Below, piece after piece: positions 35,349 to 46,093 of a stretch of DNA of 64,000 nucleotides. The DNA lies in NCBI RefSeq assembly GCF_001894945.1, contig NZ_BCXE01000034.1, forward strand, positions 62,001-126,000, read 5' to 3'. Below the pieces are notes generated by a model. That model had not been told where the DNA came from. It searched no databases and worked only from the letters and a program-made list of their open reading frames with translations. The stretch comes from Rhodococcus ruber NBRC 15591. GTDB lineage: Bacteria; Actinomycetota; Actinomycetes; Mycobacteriales; Mycobacteriaceae. Positions within the stretch are counted from its first letter, which is position 1. Each line of letters starts with the position of its first letter. The position numbers and the translations under genes are program-made.

Positions 35349-37537
35349 TTCCCGGGCTCGGGGTCGCGGGGCAGGCCGAGCAGGCGCTCCCCGATGATGT
35401 TGAGCTGAACGTTGGTGGTGCCGCCGGCGATCGACATGCACTGGGAGTTGAGGAACATCTGCGTCGCCGACCGGCGGTCCTGCGCGCCGAGCAGGGCACG
35501 CGGTCCGGCCCAGTCCATCGCGACCTCCCACACCTGCTGGATGTGCTCGACGCCGAGCAGCTTCGCGACCGAGGACTCGGCACCGGGCTGGGCACCGGCC
35601 AGGGAGCGCAGCGTGGTGCGCAACGCCATCAGCCCGCCGGTCTGCGCGTCGCACAGCACCTTCCCGAGGACGGTGGCCTGTTCGTCGTCGAGTCCGCCGG
35701 GCAGTTCGGCGGCCAGATCGAGCAGGGCCTCGCCGCCGGAGCCGAGGGACGAGTCGTGCGAGAGGGAGACGCGTTCGTTGGCGAGGGTGGTGCGGGCGAG
35801 CTTCCAGCCGTCGCCGGGCTCGCCGACGAGGCACTCGTCCGGGACGAAGACGTTGTCGATGAAGATCTCGTTGAACAGCGCCTCGCCGGTGATCTCGCGC
35901 AGCGGGCGGATGTCGAGACCCTCGCTGCCGCGCATGTCGACGAGGAAGTACGACAAGCCCTTGTGCTTGGGAGCGGAGGCGTCGGTGCGGGCCAGGCAGA
36001 TGCCCCAGTGGGCGTCGCGGGCCATCGAGGTCCACACCTTCTGCCCCTGCAGGATCCACCCGCCGTCGATCTTGGTGGCCTTCGTGGTCAGCGACGCCAG
36101 GTCCGAGCCCGCGCCGGGCTCGGAGAACAGCTGGCACCAGACGATGTCGCCGCGCAGCGACGGCGGCACGAACCGCTCGAGCTGCTCCGGGCTGCCGTGC
36201 TCGATCAGGGTCGGCACCACCCAGTTGCCGATGATCATGTCGTGCGGCCTCAGGCTCGCCGCGCGCAGTTCCTCGGCGATCACCAGCTGGGTGACCGCGT
36301 CGGCGCCCTTGCCCCACGGCGCGGGCAGATGCGGTGCGGTGTAGCCCTTCTCGGCGAGGTACGTGGTGCGTTCGGCGCCGTCGAGCGTGGCGGCGGGCGC
36401 GAGTTCGCCGCGCACCTCGTCCCGGATCCGCTCCGCCTCCGGCGGCAGGTCGATGCCGAGGACGCGGCGGGTGCCGCCGCGGGTGAGGTCGGTGACCCGC
36501 CGGCGCCACGACGCGGTGGAACCGAGCAGGATCCGCAGCGACTGGGCGCGGCGCAGGTACAGGTGCGCGTCGTGTTCCCACGTGTAGCCGATGCCGCCGA
36601 GAATCTGGATGCAGTCCTTGGCCACGGCGAACGCGGCCTCGGGGGCTGTGGCGCCGGCGACGGCGGCCGCGAGGGACGCCTCGTCGGCGTCGACACCGCC
36701 GGGGGTCAGGGCGCGGGCGGCGTCCCACGCGCACACGCGGGCCTGCTCGGCGAGTGCGAGCATGCGTGCGGCGCGGTGCTTGACGCCCTGGAACTGGCCG
36801 ATCGGGCGGCCGAACTGGCGGCGCACCGCGGCGTACTCGGCGGCGGTGCGCACGCACCAGTCCGCGATGCCCGACGCCTCGGCCGCGAACAGGGCGGCCG
36901 CGAGATCGGTGACGCGCTGCGGGTCGATCCGCAGCACGTCGTCGGCGCCGAGCGCCAGACGGTCCACCTCGAACTGCGAATTGCCGCGCACCACGTCGTG
37001 ACTGGGCAGATCCTCGACGTCGACCCGGTCGCGGTGCAGCAGCACCCAGGCGCGGTTGCCGGCGTCCTCGGCCGCGACGAGCAGCACGTCGGCGGTGTGG
37101 CCGCCGAGGACGAATCCGGACCGTCCGGACAGGGTGGTGCCGGCCGAGCCGCGCCCCACCCGCAACGTGCCCGGGTCGAGGGCGACGCCGGCGAGCGTGG
37201 CGCCGTCCGCGAGACCGGCGAGTTCGGCGGTGCGGCCGGCCTCGCGCAGCACCGCGGCGGTCAGCACGGTCGGCAGGAACGGGCCGGGCACCATCGACCG
37301 GCCCAGTTCCTCGATGACCACCGCGAGTTCGACCAGACCGAAGCCGGCGCCGCCGACCTCCTCGGGCAGGTGCAGCCCGAGCACACCGAGTTCGGCGAGC
37401 GAGCCCCAGAACGCGGGACGGGTGTCGGTCTTGGCTTCGACGGCCTGGCGCACCACGTCGGCGGTGACGTGGCGGGCGGCCCAGCCGCGCACCGCGTCGC
37501 GCAGGTCGCGGTCCTCGTCTGTCAGTCCAATGGTCAT
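35345..37537 (-). CDS. Fused two-domain acyl-CoA dehydrogenase, FadE34/CasC-like
   Basis: 730 residues, two acyl-CoA dehydrogenase units in one chain. The N-terminal half (to about 370) has [20 protein letters not shown] and [20 protein letters not shown]; the C-terminal half has [35 protein letters not shown] and [20 protein letters not shown]. The halves resemble the separate 370- and 388-residue subunits at 20567-23787, so this is the fused form of that heterodimer. FadE34 of M. tuberculosis and CasC of cholate-degrading rhodococci have this build and act on C5 steroid side-chain CoAs. ATG 37537 is the start where homology begins. Confidence 0.87.
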   Translation of the reverse strand: MTIGLTDEDRDLRDAVRGWAARHVTADVVRQAVEAKTDTRPAFWGSLAELGVLGLHLPEEVGGAGFGLVELAVVIEELGRSMVPGPFLPTVLTAAVLREAGRTAELAGLADGATLAGVALDPGTLRVGRGSAGTTLSGRSGFVLGGHTADVLLVAAEDAGNRAWVLLHRDRVDVEDLPSHDVVRGNSQFEVDRLALGADDVLRIDPQRVTDLAAALFAAEASGIADWCVRTAAEYAAVRRQFGRPIGQFQGVKHRAARMLALAEQARVCAWDAARALTPGGVDADEASLAAAVAGATAPEAAFAVAKDCIQILGGIGYTWEHDAHLYLRRAQSLRILLGSTASWRRRVTDLTRGGTRRVLGIDLPPEAERIRDEVRGELAPAATLDGAERTTYLAEKGYTAPHLPAPWGKGADAVTQLVIAEELRAASLRPHDMIIGNWVVPTLIEHGSPEQLERFVPPSLRGDIVWCQLFSEPGAGSDLASLTTKATKIDGGWILQGQKVWTSMARDAHWGICLARTDASAPKHKGLSYFLVDMRGSEGLDIRPLREITGEALFNEIFIDNVFVPDECLVGEPGDGWKLARTTLANERVSLSHDSSLGSGGEALLDLAAELPGGLDDEQATVLGKVLCDAQTGGLMALRTTLRSLAGAQPGAESSVAKLLGVEHIQQVWEVAMDWAGPRALLGAQDRRSATQMFLNSQCMSIAGGTTNVQLNIIGERLLGLPRDPEPGK

Positions 37538-37565
37538 GTCGGCCTCGCGAATTCGATGGTGGTGG

Positions 37566-38894
<1,329 letters not shown>

Positions 38895-38947
38895 TTCAGT
38901 TACGCAGGCACGCCGAGGTTCGAGACACGGGTGCGCGACCGGGGAGG

Positions 38948-39592
38948 TCAGACGGAGGGTGCCGGGCTCGCGTTCGCCGGGCTCGCGTTCGACAGGCCCG
39001 CGAGCAGCAGCTCACACGCCACCCGCAGGTCGGACTCCGCGTCGGGAACCGAGATCCGGCCGTTGAGACTGGACTGGATGATCCCGAACCACGCCTGCTC
39101 GAGGACCCGCACCAGCGTCGCGTCCCGTTCGGTGACGTACTCGAGTCCGGCCGCCCGATAGAGCACCTCGCGGAAGCGGTGGTCGATCTTCGCGACGTCG
39201 GGAATGGAGGTGGCCTTGGCGGTGCTCGTGGACTGGATCATCGCCGTCGCCAGCAACGGCCGTCGCCGCAGCGCCCGCGTCGCCCGCACGAGCGCCTCGT
39301 AGACGGCCTCCTGCGGGGTGGCGTCCGGATTGGTGCGCTGGGCCATCCGCTCGCTCATCTGATCGATCTGATCGACCATGACCGCCACGAACAGGTGCGT
39401 CTTGGACGGGAAGTACCGGTACAGGGTGCCGATGGCGACGCCGGCCATCTTCGCGACCTCGTGCATCTGCACCCGTTCGAGTTCCTTCTCGGTCGCCAGG
39501 CTCGCAGCGGCGTCGAGGATGCGCCCGAACCGCGCGCGCTGCTCGGCGGACGTCGGCTCCGCGGCGTCCCGCGCTTCGGCAACTCTGGGCAC
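38948..39592 (-). CDS. TetR-family regulator, KstR-like
   Basis: 214 residues. The DNA-binding part HEVAKMAGVAIGTLYRYFPS followed by KTHLFV closely parallels KstR of mycobacteria, whose recognition helix reads VAVGTLYRYFPSKVHL. The ligand domain (LLATAMIQSTSTAKATSIPD) also has the KstR layout. KstR-type repressors are released by steroid-CoA esters. The gene is followed by the thiolase operon and preceded by a cluster operator (39676-39690), so it is a candidate local regulator. GTG start at 39592. Confidence 0.85.
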   Translation of the reverse strand: MPRVAEARDAAEPTSAEQRARFGRILDAAASLATEKELERVQMHEVAKMAGVAIGTLYRYFPSKTHLFVAVMVDQIDQMSERMAQRTNPDATPQEAVYEALVRATRALRRRPLLATAMIQSTSTAKATSIPDVAKIDHRFREVLYRAAGLEYVTERDATLVRVLEQAWFGIIQSSLNGRISVPDAESDLRVACELLLAGLSNASPANASPAPSV

Positions 39593-39675
39593 GGGGGTCC
39601 TCCTCCGTCGTCTCGTCTCTGCGGCGATGCCGCGCCGCCCAGCATCCCGCGTTCCGCGCCGAGCCGCCGGAGATC

Positions 39676-39690
39676 TTCCGCTCAGTGGGA
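39676..39690. promoter_or_regulatory. Cluster operator (13/15)
   Basis: TTCCGCTCAGTGGGA, 84 bp upstream of the KstR-like gene and downstream of the flavoprotein gene, fits the 15-bp palindrome seen elsewhere in the cluster at 13 positions. Confidence 0.55.
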
Positions 39691-39762
39691 CGCGCGCGTG
39701 CTCGGCGCACGAGAGGGAGGATACAGCGATCCCGGGCGCCCCTCGTTCCAGCAGGTGGCGGC

Positions 39763-40929
39763 TCAGATCAGGTTGTCCTCCACCGGCAGGCCGAATGCGC
39801 CCCGTCCGTACATCGCGAGGGCGCGTTCGGGATCGTTGGCGACGTGCACGCTGCCCGCGTGTGCGTCACGCCACGCCCGCTCGACGGGGGTCCCCCGGCC
39901 GAGCGAGTTGCCGCCCGAGGTCTTGAACAGCAGATCGATCGCCTCGACGGCACGCTCGGTGCCCCGCACCTGGTCGCGGCGCAGCCGCAGCCGCAGCCGC
40001 GTCGGCAGCGGCTGCCCCGCCACCGCCAGCTCGTACAACTCCCGGATGTTGCGGTCCGTCTGGAGGATCGCCGCGTCGATCTCCGAGGCGGCCCGGGCGA
40101 CGGCGACCTGCGCGAACTGGTCCTCGGCGAACCGGCCCCCGCCCAGGCTCAACCGCACCCGGTTCCGCATCGCCCCCAGATACTGCTCGTAGCACCCGGC
40201 GACCGTTCCGATCACCGGCGCGGCGACGGCGGTGGTGAAGATCGCGGCGAACGGCAGCCGGAACAACGGTCCCGGGTTCACCGCGTGGCCGGGGGCACGC
40301 AGCTGCGCCAGGTCGTAGTTGCGCACCGTGCGGTGGTGCGGCACGAACGCCTTGTCGACGGAGATCTCGTTGCTGGCGGTTCCGCGCATGCCCACGACGT
40401 CCCACACGTCCAGGATCCGGTAGTCGCTGCGCGGCACCAGGACGGTCATGAAGTCCACCGGCCGGCCCTCGGCACCGACGACGAGTGCCCCGAGCAACGC
40501 CCAGGTCGCATGCTCGCACCCGGACGAGAACCGCCAGTTGCCCGACAGCCGGAAACCGCCGTCGACCGGGACGAGTTCGCCGACCGGCGCGTACGACGAG
40601 GACAGCAGCGTCGAATCGTCCTGCCCCCACACGTCGTCCTGGGCCTGCGGGTCGAACAGGCCCAGGTGCCAGGAGTGGACCCCGAGGATCGACGTCACCC
40701 AGCCCGTCGACCCGCAGGCCCCCGAGATCTCCCGCACCACCTCGTAGAAGCGCACGGGGTCGCATTCGAGACCGCCGTACCGGGCGGGCTGCAGCATCCG
40801 GAACACCCCCGCCGCGGCCAGGTCCTGCACGGTCTGGTCCGGCACCCGGCGCGAGTCGTCGACCGTCTGCGCGCGCTCCGCGATGGACGGCAGCAGTTCG
40901 CGCACCTTCGTCAGCACGTCGTCGGGCAT
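39763..40929 (-). CDS. Flavin-dependent monooxygenase, HsaA-like, second copy
   Basis: 388 residues of the acyl-CoA-dehydrogenase-fold (group D) flavin monooxygenases. It aligns with hsaA of this window (GVFRMLQPARYGGLECDPVR; NWRFSSGCEHATWALLGALV; VVGMRGTASNEISVDKAFVP) but is clearly diverged. Such enzymes need reduced flavin from a separate reductase such as HsaB. It is divergent from KshA over a 231-bp gap with a cluster operator. The substrate may be a phenolic or other steroid ring product; HsaA activity itself is better assigned to the gene at 44883. Confidence 0.83.
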   Translation of the reverse strand: MPDDVLTKVRELLPSIAERAQTVDDSRRVPDQTVQDLAAAGVFRMLQPARYGGLECDPVRFYEVVREISGACGSTGWVTSILGVHSWHLGLFDPQAQDDVWGQDDSTLLSSSYAPVGELVPVDGGFRLSGNWRFSSGCEHATWALLGALVVGAEGRPVDFMTVLVPRSDYRILDVWDVVGMRGTASNEISVDKAFVPHHRTVRNYDLAQLRAPGHAVNPGPLFRLPFAAIFTTAVAAPVIGTVAGCYEQYLGAMRNRVRLSLGGGRFAEDQFAQVAVARAASEIDAAILQTDRNIRELYELAVAGQPLPTRLRLRLRRDQVRGTERAVEAIDLLFKTSGGNSLGRGTPVERAWRDAHAGSVHVANDPERALAMYGRGAFGLPVEDNLI

Positions 40930-41008
40930 CGGCGTCACTCCTTCGTGACCGGGGCGGGTACGGGCTCCCCCATCGTGCGGCGCCGTCGCCGCGGCCCGCC
41001 GGAACGTG

Positions 41009-41023
41009 TCCCGGACAGTGGGA
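41009..41023. promoter_or_regulatory. Cluster operator (12/15)
   Basis: TCCCGGACAGTGGGA lies between the divergent HsaA-like gene and kshA, 12 of 15 positions matching the cluster palindrome. Confidence 0.45.
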
Positions 41024-41160
41024 TCGCCGCACCCCCGGTGACCGGCCTCACCTAGCGTCGATCCCACAGGTCGCAGGCGGCTGCCGTCCCCCGGCCCACC
41101 CGCGCACAGCACCGAGGTGCTCCATCCGATACGACATTTCCTCCGAAAGGACGGACGACA

Positions 41161-42336
41161 GTGAGCTCCAGCAAGTCCGACGACGTCGAAGTTCGCGAGA
41201 TCGTGGCCGGTGCCGCGCCCACCCGGTTCGCCCGGGGCTGGCACTGCCTGGGCCTGTCCGAGTCCTTCAAGGACGGCAAGCCGCATTCGGTCCACGCCTT
41301 CGGCACCAAGCTCGTGGTGTTCGCCGACAGCAGCGGCAACCTGAAGATCCTCGACGCGTACTGCCGGCACATGGGCGGCGACCTCAGCCAGGGCACGATC
41401 AAGGGCGACTCGGTGGCCTGCCCCTTCCACGACTGGCGCTGGGGCGGCAACGGCCGGTGCACGTCGATCCCCTACGCGCGGCGCGTTCCGCCGATCGCGA
41501 AGACCCGCGCGTGGCACACCCTCGACCAGGACGGAATGCTGTTCGTCTGGCACGATCCCGAGGGCAACCCGCCGCCCGCCGACGTCACCATCCCCCGCAT
41601 CGAGGGCGCGACGAGCGACGAGTGGACCGACTGGGTCTGGTACACCACCGAGGTCGACACCAACTGCCGCGAGATCATCGACAACATCGTCGACATGGCG
41701 CACTTCTTCTACGTGCACTACTCGTTCCCCACGTACTTCAAGAACATCTTCGAGGGCCACGTCGCGACGCAGATCATGCACGGTCAGGCGCGCGAGGACA
41801 TGCGGCCGCACGCCGACGGCCAGCCGAAGCTCGTCGGCAGCCGCTCCGAGGCGGCGTACTTCGGTCCGTCGTTCATGATCGACGACCTGCAGTACAAGTA
41901 CGAGGGCTACGACATCGACTCGGTGCTGCTCAACTGCCACTACCCCGTCACCGAGAACAAGTTCGTCCTGATGTACGGGATCATCGTGAAAAAGTCGGAC
42001 GCCCTCGGCGACTCGGCCGACGAGACGGCCCGCAAGTTCGGTGACTTCATCGCCCGAGGCTTCGAGCAGGACGTCGAGATCTGGAAGAACAAGACGCGCA
42101 TCGAGAATCCGCTGCTGTGCGACGAGGACGGCCCGGTCTACCAGCTGCGCCGCTGGTACGAGCAGTTCTACGTGGACGCCGCCGACGTCAAGCCGGAGAT
42201 GACCGAGCGGTTCGAGTTCGAGATGGACACCACCCGCCCCGTGGCGGCGTGGATGAAGGAGGTCGAGGAGAACCTCGCCCGCAAGACGGCAGCCGAGGAG
42301 GCGGCGACCACCGATGCAACCCCTGCAGTGCACTGA
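41161..42336 (+). CDS. kshA: 3-ketosteroid 9alpha-hydroxylase, oxygenase component
   Basis: 391-residue Rieske oxygenase. The Rieske centre is CRHMGGDLS with CPFHDWRWGG (C-x-H and C-x2-H); the mononuclear iron site is in DNIVDMAHFFYVHYSF (Asp, His, His). KshA with reductase KshB hydroxylates C9 of 3-ketosteroids; together with KstD this opens ring B. Neither KshB nor KstD is in the window, so they must be elsewhere. GTG start at 41161. A 23-bp overlap joins it to a small cysteine protein and then an SDR, one rightward operon. Confidence 0.92.
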   Translation: MSSSKSDDVEVREIVAGAAPTRFARGWHCLGLSESFKDGKPHSVHAFGTKLVVFADSSGNLKILDAYCRHMGGDLSQGTIKGDSVACPFHDWRWGGNGRCTSIPYARRVPPIAKTRAWHTLDQDGMLFVWHDPEGNPPPADVTIPRIEGATSDEWTDWVWYTTEVDTNCREIIDNIVDMAHFFYVHYSFPTYFKNIFEGHVATQIMHGQAREDMRPHADGQPKLVGSRSEAAYFGPSFMIDDLQYKYEGYDIDSVLLNCHYPVTENKFVLMYGIIVKKSDALGDSADETARKFGDFIARGFEQDVEIWKNKTRIENPLLCDEDGPVYQLRRWYEQFYVDAADVKPEMTERFEFEMDTTRPVAAWMKEVEENLARKTAAEEAATTDATPAVH

Positions 42337-42571
42337 GTGCGGCGCCCGGGTTCTCGTCGCCAAGAACAGCTGGGAGCACACCTCCGTCCAGTGGAACGAG
42401 GAGGCGCGGTCTCGGTGCCCGGAGATGCGTGAGCAGGGTGGGCAGGACTCCCGGCCCGGGGCGCCGCGCCGTGGTTGCGCGAAGCTCGCCGAGACGATCA
42501 CGTGGGCCGCGACCGAAGGCCGCCTCACCGTCCTCGACGACACCCCGGTCCCGGGGCCGATCATCCAGTAA
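42314..42571 (+). CDS. Small cysteine-containing protein linked to kshA
   Basis: 85 residues, starting MQPLQCTECGARVLVAKNSW. CTEC at residues 6-9 and later single cysteines (about 35 and 55) could form a zinc site. It overlaps the kshA 3' end by 23 bp and precedes an SDR with which it is co-transcribed. Not recognised; a role with the oxygenase is only a guess from position. Codon use is coherent and the ATG is in a plausible coupled position. Confidence 0.65.
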   Translation: MQPLQCTECGARVLVAKNSWEHTSVQWNEEARSRCPEMREQGGQDSRPGAPRRGCAKLAETITWAATEGRLTVLDDTPVPGPIIQ

Positions 42572-42592
42572 GTCAGCCGGAAAGGAACTTTC

Positions 42593-43384
42593 GTGATCGA
42601 CGTCAAGCAGTACGGCTCGTGGGCCGTCATCGCCGGCGGCTCCGAGGGCGTCGGTGCCGCGTTCGCCGACGAGCTCAGCAAGGCGGGGCTGAACCTGGTG
42701 CTCGTCGCCCGCAAGCCCGGCCCGCTCGAGGAGACCGCCGAGAAGGTCCGCGGCAACGGGGTCGAGGTGCGCACCCTCGCGCTCGATCTGCTCGCCGACG
42801 ACGCGGTCGAGCAGCTCCGGCGGGCGACCGCCGACGTCGAGGTGGGTCTGCTCATCTTCAACGCCGGCGCCAACAGTTACGGTCACGAGTTCGTCTCCGG
42901 CGACCTCGACGGCTTCCGTGGCGTGATCACCCTCAACATCGATCGGCAGCTGGAACTTTCGCACCTGTTCGGGTCGAAGATGAAGGAGCGCGGGCGCGGC
43001 GGCATCATGCTGCTCGGCTCGCTCGCCGGCTACATGGGGTCCGAGCACCAGAGCATCTACGCGGCGTCCAAGGCGTTCAGTCGCGTGTTCGCCGAGAGCC
43101 TGTGGCTCGAACTCGCCCCGCACGGGGTGCACGTCGTCGAACTCGTCCTCGGTGTGACCCGCACCCCGGCGATGATCCGCGCCGGGCTGAACTTCGACAT
43201 CCCCGGCATGCTCGTCGCCGAGCCGGAGGAGGTGGCCCGGGAGGGCCTCCAACACCTCACCGACGGGCCGGTGTGGGTGGCCGGCGGCAACTACGACGCC
43301 GCGGTCAAGCGCAGCGGGTTCCCCCGCGACAAGCTCGTCCGGGGCGCGGCCGAGGCGATGCGCAAGCTGCTGAACAGGAGCTGA
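42593..43384 (+). CDS. Short-chain dehydrogenase/reductase
   Basis: 263 residues: AGGSEGVGAAFADELSKAGL (cofactor), FNAGANSYGH, GSLAGYMGSEHQSIYAASKA (Ser, Tyr, Lys). The build is that of the 17-beta-hydroxysteroid/DltE-like SDRs. Last gene of the kshA operon; it may oxidise or reduce a steroid hydroxyl. GTG start 42593 after GGAAAGGA. Confidence 0.82.
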   Translation: MIDVKQYGSWAVIAGGSEGVGAAFADELSKAGLNLVLVARKPGPLEETAEKVRGNGVEVRTLALDLLADDAVEQLRRATADVEVGLLIFNAGANSYGHEFVSGDLDGFRGVITLNIDRQLELSHLFGSKMKERGRGGIMLLGSLAGYMGSEHQSIYAASKAFSRVFAESLWLELAPHGVHVVELVLGVTRTPAMIRAGLNFDIPGMLVAEPEEVAREGLQHLTDGPVWVAGGNYDAAVKRSGFPRDKLVRGAAEAMRKLLNRS

Positions 43385-43939
43385 CCGAACGGATTTCCGG
43401 GGCGTCGGTGTGAAAGCACCGACGCGGGGGTACCTTACACACGATCGGGTCGGCCGGACTGCGCACATTCCATGACAGTCGGTCCACCGTCGACTTGCTG
43501 CGCAGGACGGCCGGCCCGATCGGTTCTCGTATCCGCACTGCCCACCCGCCGAGCACGGCGTGTGGGCAGTTCGTTTCTGTGCGGGTCGGAGCACCGGCCG
43601 GGTCGACTGCCGCGCCGGCGGGACCTGCGAGCTCGGTGCGTCGTCGGTAGGCGCGGACCGGCACTGCGTTCCGCGCAGAGCACCGACGATCCTGTCCTGC
43701 AGGCGCACCGGGGTCATGGCGCAGCCGTAGCCGACGATCACGACGAGCCATGACAGATCGCGGCGCGGGCGCACCGTCGCAGCCGCACCGACAAATTCGT
43801 CGCGAGCAGCGTCGCGACGACGCCGAGCAGCACGGCAGGAACCATGCCGTGCGAGGTGCGGCCCAGCACCAGGGCTCGACGACGAAGGCCCGGCCGGGGT
43901 GATCCCCGGCCGGGCCTTTGTTCGTGTTTCCTCTGCGAG
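43385..43939. other. Gene-poor 555-bp interval
   Basis: Between the convergent kshA and hsa operons. It begins with a small hairpin (GTCGGTG-TGAAAG-CACCGAC, 43404-43423). On the minus strand, hydrophobic pieces occur in two different frames (MVPAVLLGVVATLLATNLSV and SWLVVIVGYGCAMTPVRL around 43700-43850), which could be the ruin of a small membrane-protein gene. No convincing intact gene seen. Confidence 0.4.
43885..43918. terminator. Strong hairpin terminator after hsaC
   Basis: Perfect 15-bp stem AAGGCCCGGCCGGGG / CCCCGGCCGGGCCTT with a TGAT loop. On the plus strand it is followed by TGTTCGTGTTT. It lies 22 bp past the hsaC stop and would end the minus-strand hsa operon. Confidence 0.85.
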
Positions 43940-44851
43940 CTAGGACTTCGGGCTGAACGCCGCCAGCGGCTCGGACCCGGACCAGTCGTGGCCCCAGTAG
44001 CTGTCGGCGGTGATCTCCTCGGCCGTGTAGTACGCCTCGTCGACGAGCATTCCCTCGGTGCCGAACTCGAGGTCCCAGCCGCCCGGCGCGCGCACGTAGA
44101 ACGAGACCATCTTGTCGTTCGTGTGCCGGCCCAGCGTCGAGGAGATGGAGAACCCGAGCTTACGTACGCGGTCGAGTGCCTGACCGACGGCGTCGAGGGT
44201 GTCGACCTCGGTCATCAGGTGCACGAGGCCGGGCTCCTCGGTCGGCGGCGCCGGGCACAGGGCCAGGCTGTGGTGACGCTGGTTCACGCCGAGGAAGCGC
44301 ACGCGCCGCGCCGGGCCGGGAGCCTGGAGCCGGATCGCGCCGCGCGGCAGGAAGCCGAGCACCTCGGTGTAGAAGGCATGCGCCGCGTCGAAATCGGTGG
44401 CGGGCAGCACGACGTGGCCGAGGCCCTGCTCGCCGGTGACCCACCGGCCGCCGTGCGGGGTGACGACGGGGCTGTGATCGAGCACCGGGCCGAAGAACAC
44501 CTCGACGCGGGTGCCGATCGGGTCGTCGAACGCGATGACCTGCTCGGCGTCGCGGTAGTCGCATTCCTCCTGGGAGAGGACGTCGACGGTGACGCCCGCC
44601 TTCTCGACGGTCTCGCGGACCCGCTGGAGGGCGAACTGATCGCGCACCTCCCAGCCCACCGCGAGTGCCTTGTCGGATTCGCCGGGCAGCACGATCAGGC
44701 GTGCCCGCCGCTCGTCGACCCGCAGGTAGAGGCCGTCCGGTTCGGGGCCGGAACCGACGGCCATGCCGAGGCCGTCGACGACGAGTTCACGCCAGCGCGC
44801 GACGTCGGTGGTCTGGATCCGGAGGTATCCGAGTCCTCGAATATCCGTCAT
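43940..44851 (-). CDS. hsaC: Extradiol dioxygenase, 3,4-DHSA 4,5-dioxygenase
   Basis: 303-residue two-domain vicinal oxygen chelate enzyme. Iron ligands are His in LGHVVLPATD, His in GLVHLMTEVD and Glu in GGWDLEFGTEG. HsaC cleaves ring A of the catechol 3,4-dihydroxy-9,10-secoandrostane-trione; the product goes to HsaD. It is the last gene of the hsaD-E-G-F-A-C operon. Biphenyl-type BphC is the family alternative, but the neighbours settle it. Confidence 0.92.
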   Translation of the reverse strand: MTDIRGLGYLRIQTTDVARWRELVVDGLGMAVGSGPEPDGLYLRVDERRARLIVLPGESDKALAVGWEVRDQFALQRVRETVEKAGVTVDVLSQEECDYRDAEQVIAFDDPIGTRVEVFFGPVLDHSPVVTPHGGRWVTGEQGLGHVVLPATDFDAAHAFYTEVLGFLPRGAIRLQAPGPARRVRFLGVNQRHHSLALCPAPPTEEPGLVHLMTEVDTLDAVGQALDRVRKLGFSISSTLGRHTNDKMVSFYVRAPGGWDLEFGTEGMLVDEAYYTAEEITADSYWGHDWSGSEPLAAFSPKS

Positions 44852-44882
44852 ATGTGTTCCTTCCGGGACGTTCGCGGGAGAG

Positions 44883-46061
44883 CTAGATCATCGAGCGGTG
44901 GACACCCTGCGGCTCGCCGCCGAGCTGGGTCAGCGCAGACGCGTGGAAGATCGAGCCGGGGACGTGGATCGCGTGCGACAGACCGACGTGCGCATCGCGC
45001 CAGAAACGCTGCATCGGGAACTTCAGGTGCATCGCGCCACCACCGGCGCGGGCGAAGATCTCGTCGACGGCGCGGACGGCCCGCCACGCGGCAGCGGTCT
45101 GGGTGCGGCGCCCGATGGCACGCTCGTCGAAGGTGACCTCCTGGCCTTTGTCCGTCTTGTCCCAGAAGCGGTCGACGGTCTCGAGGATCGCGGCGCGCGA
45201 CGCGGCGATCTCGGCGGCCGCCTCACCGAGGGCATAGAGGACGTACGGGTCCTCCTTGATCGGGATACCGGTGACCGCGACGCGCTCCTTCTGGGCCGCG
45301 ATGTAGCACGCGAGCGCGCCCTCGGCCATGCCGATCAGCGACGAGGTGATGCCCAGCGGGAAGATGCACGAGAACGGGAACTTGTAGAGGGTCTCGTCGC
45401 GCCCGGCGTGCCGCCAGCCGTTGCCGCTGAGGACGACGTCGGCGTCGAGGGTGCGGTAGGTGGGGATGAAGGCGTCCTCGATGATCAGATCCTTCGAGCC
45501 GGTGCCGCGCAGGCCCACGACGTTCCAGCTGTCCTGGTCGATCTCGTAGTCCGAGCGCGGCAGCAGCACGTGCAGGACCTGCGGCGGGTTCAGCCGGTTG
45601 CCGTCCTTGTCGCCCACCGCGGCGCCGATCATGATCCAGCCGCAGTGGTCGGTGCCCGAGGAGAACGACCAGCGGCCGTTGAGGATGTAGCCACCGTCGA
45701 CCGGAACCGCGACACCCATCGGCGCGTACGGGGAGGCCATCCACATGTCGGGGTCCTCGCCCCAGATCTCGTTCTGCGCCTTCGGATCGAAGAACGTGAG
45801 CTCCCACGGGTGCACGCCGACGATGCCGGCGACCCATCCGGTGGCGCCGTCCATTGCGCCGATCGCCATCGCGGTCTCGGCGAACTCGCGCGGGTGGACC
45901 TCGAGGCCGCCGTGCTCCTTGGGCTGCAGCATGCGGATGACACCGGCGTCACGCAGCCGCTTGGCGTTGTTGTCGGTCAGGCGCATGAGCTTGTCGCCCT
46001 CGGCGCCCTCGGCGCGGATCTCGTCCGCGTACTGGATGATGTTGTCCAAAACCTGGCCCAT
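44883..46061 (-). CDS. hsaA: 3-HSA hydroxylase, oxygenase component
   Basis: 392-residue flavin-dependent monooxygenase: GVIRMLQPKEHGGLEVHPRE, NGRWSFSSGTDHCGWIMIGA, VVGLRGTGSKDLIIEDAFIP, RFWRDAHVGLSHAIHVPGSI. With reduced flavin from HsaB it ortho-hydroxylates 3-hydroxy-9,10-secoandrostane-trione to the catechol used by HsaC, the next gene. ATG 46061 is chosen; an in-frame GTG a few codons upstream is possible. Confidence 0.92.
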   Translation of the reverse strand: MGQVLDNIIQYADEIRAEGAEGDKLMRLTDNNAKRLRDAGVIRMLQPKEHGGLEVHPREFAETAMAIGAMDGATGWVAGIVGVHPWELTFFDPKAQNEIWGEDPDMWMASPYAPMGVAVPVDGGYILNGRWSFSSGTDHCGWIMIGAAVGDKDGNRLNPPQVLHVLLPRSDYEIDQDSWNVVGLRGTGSKDLIIEDAFIPTYRTLDADVVLSGNGWRHAGRDETLYKFPFSCIFPLGITSSLIGMAEGALACYIAAQKERVAVTGIPIKEDPYVLYALGEAAAEIAASRAAILETVDRFWDKTDKGQEVTFDERAIGRRTQTAAAWRAVRAVDEIFARAGGGAMHLKFPMQRFWRDAHVGLSHAIHVPGSIFHASALTQLGGEPQGVHRSMI

Positions 46062-46093
46062 GACTGTCAGCTCTCTGCTCGGGACCCGAGGGT

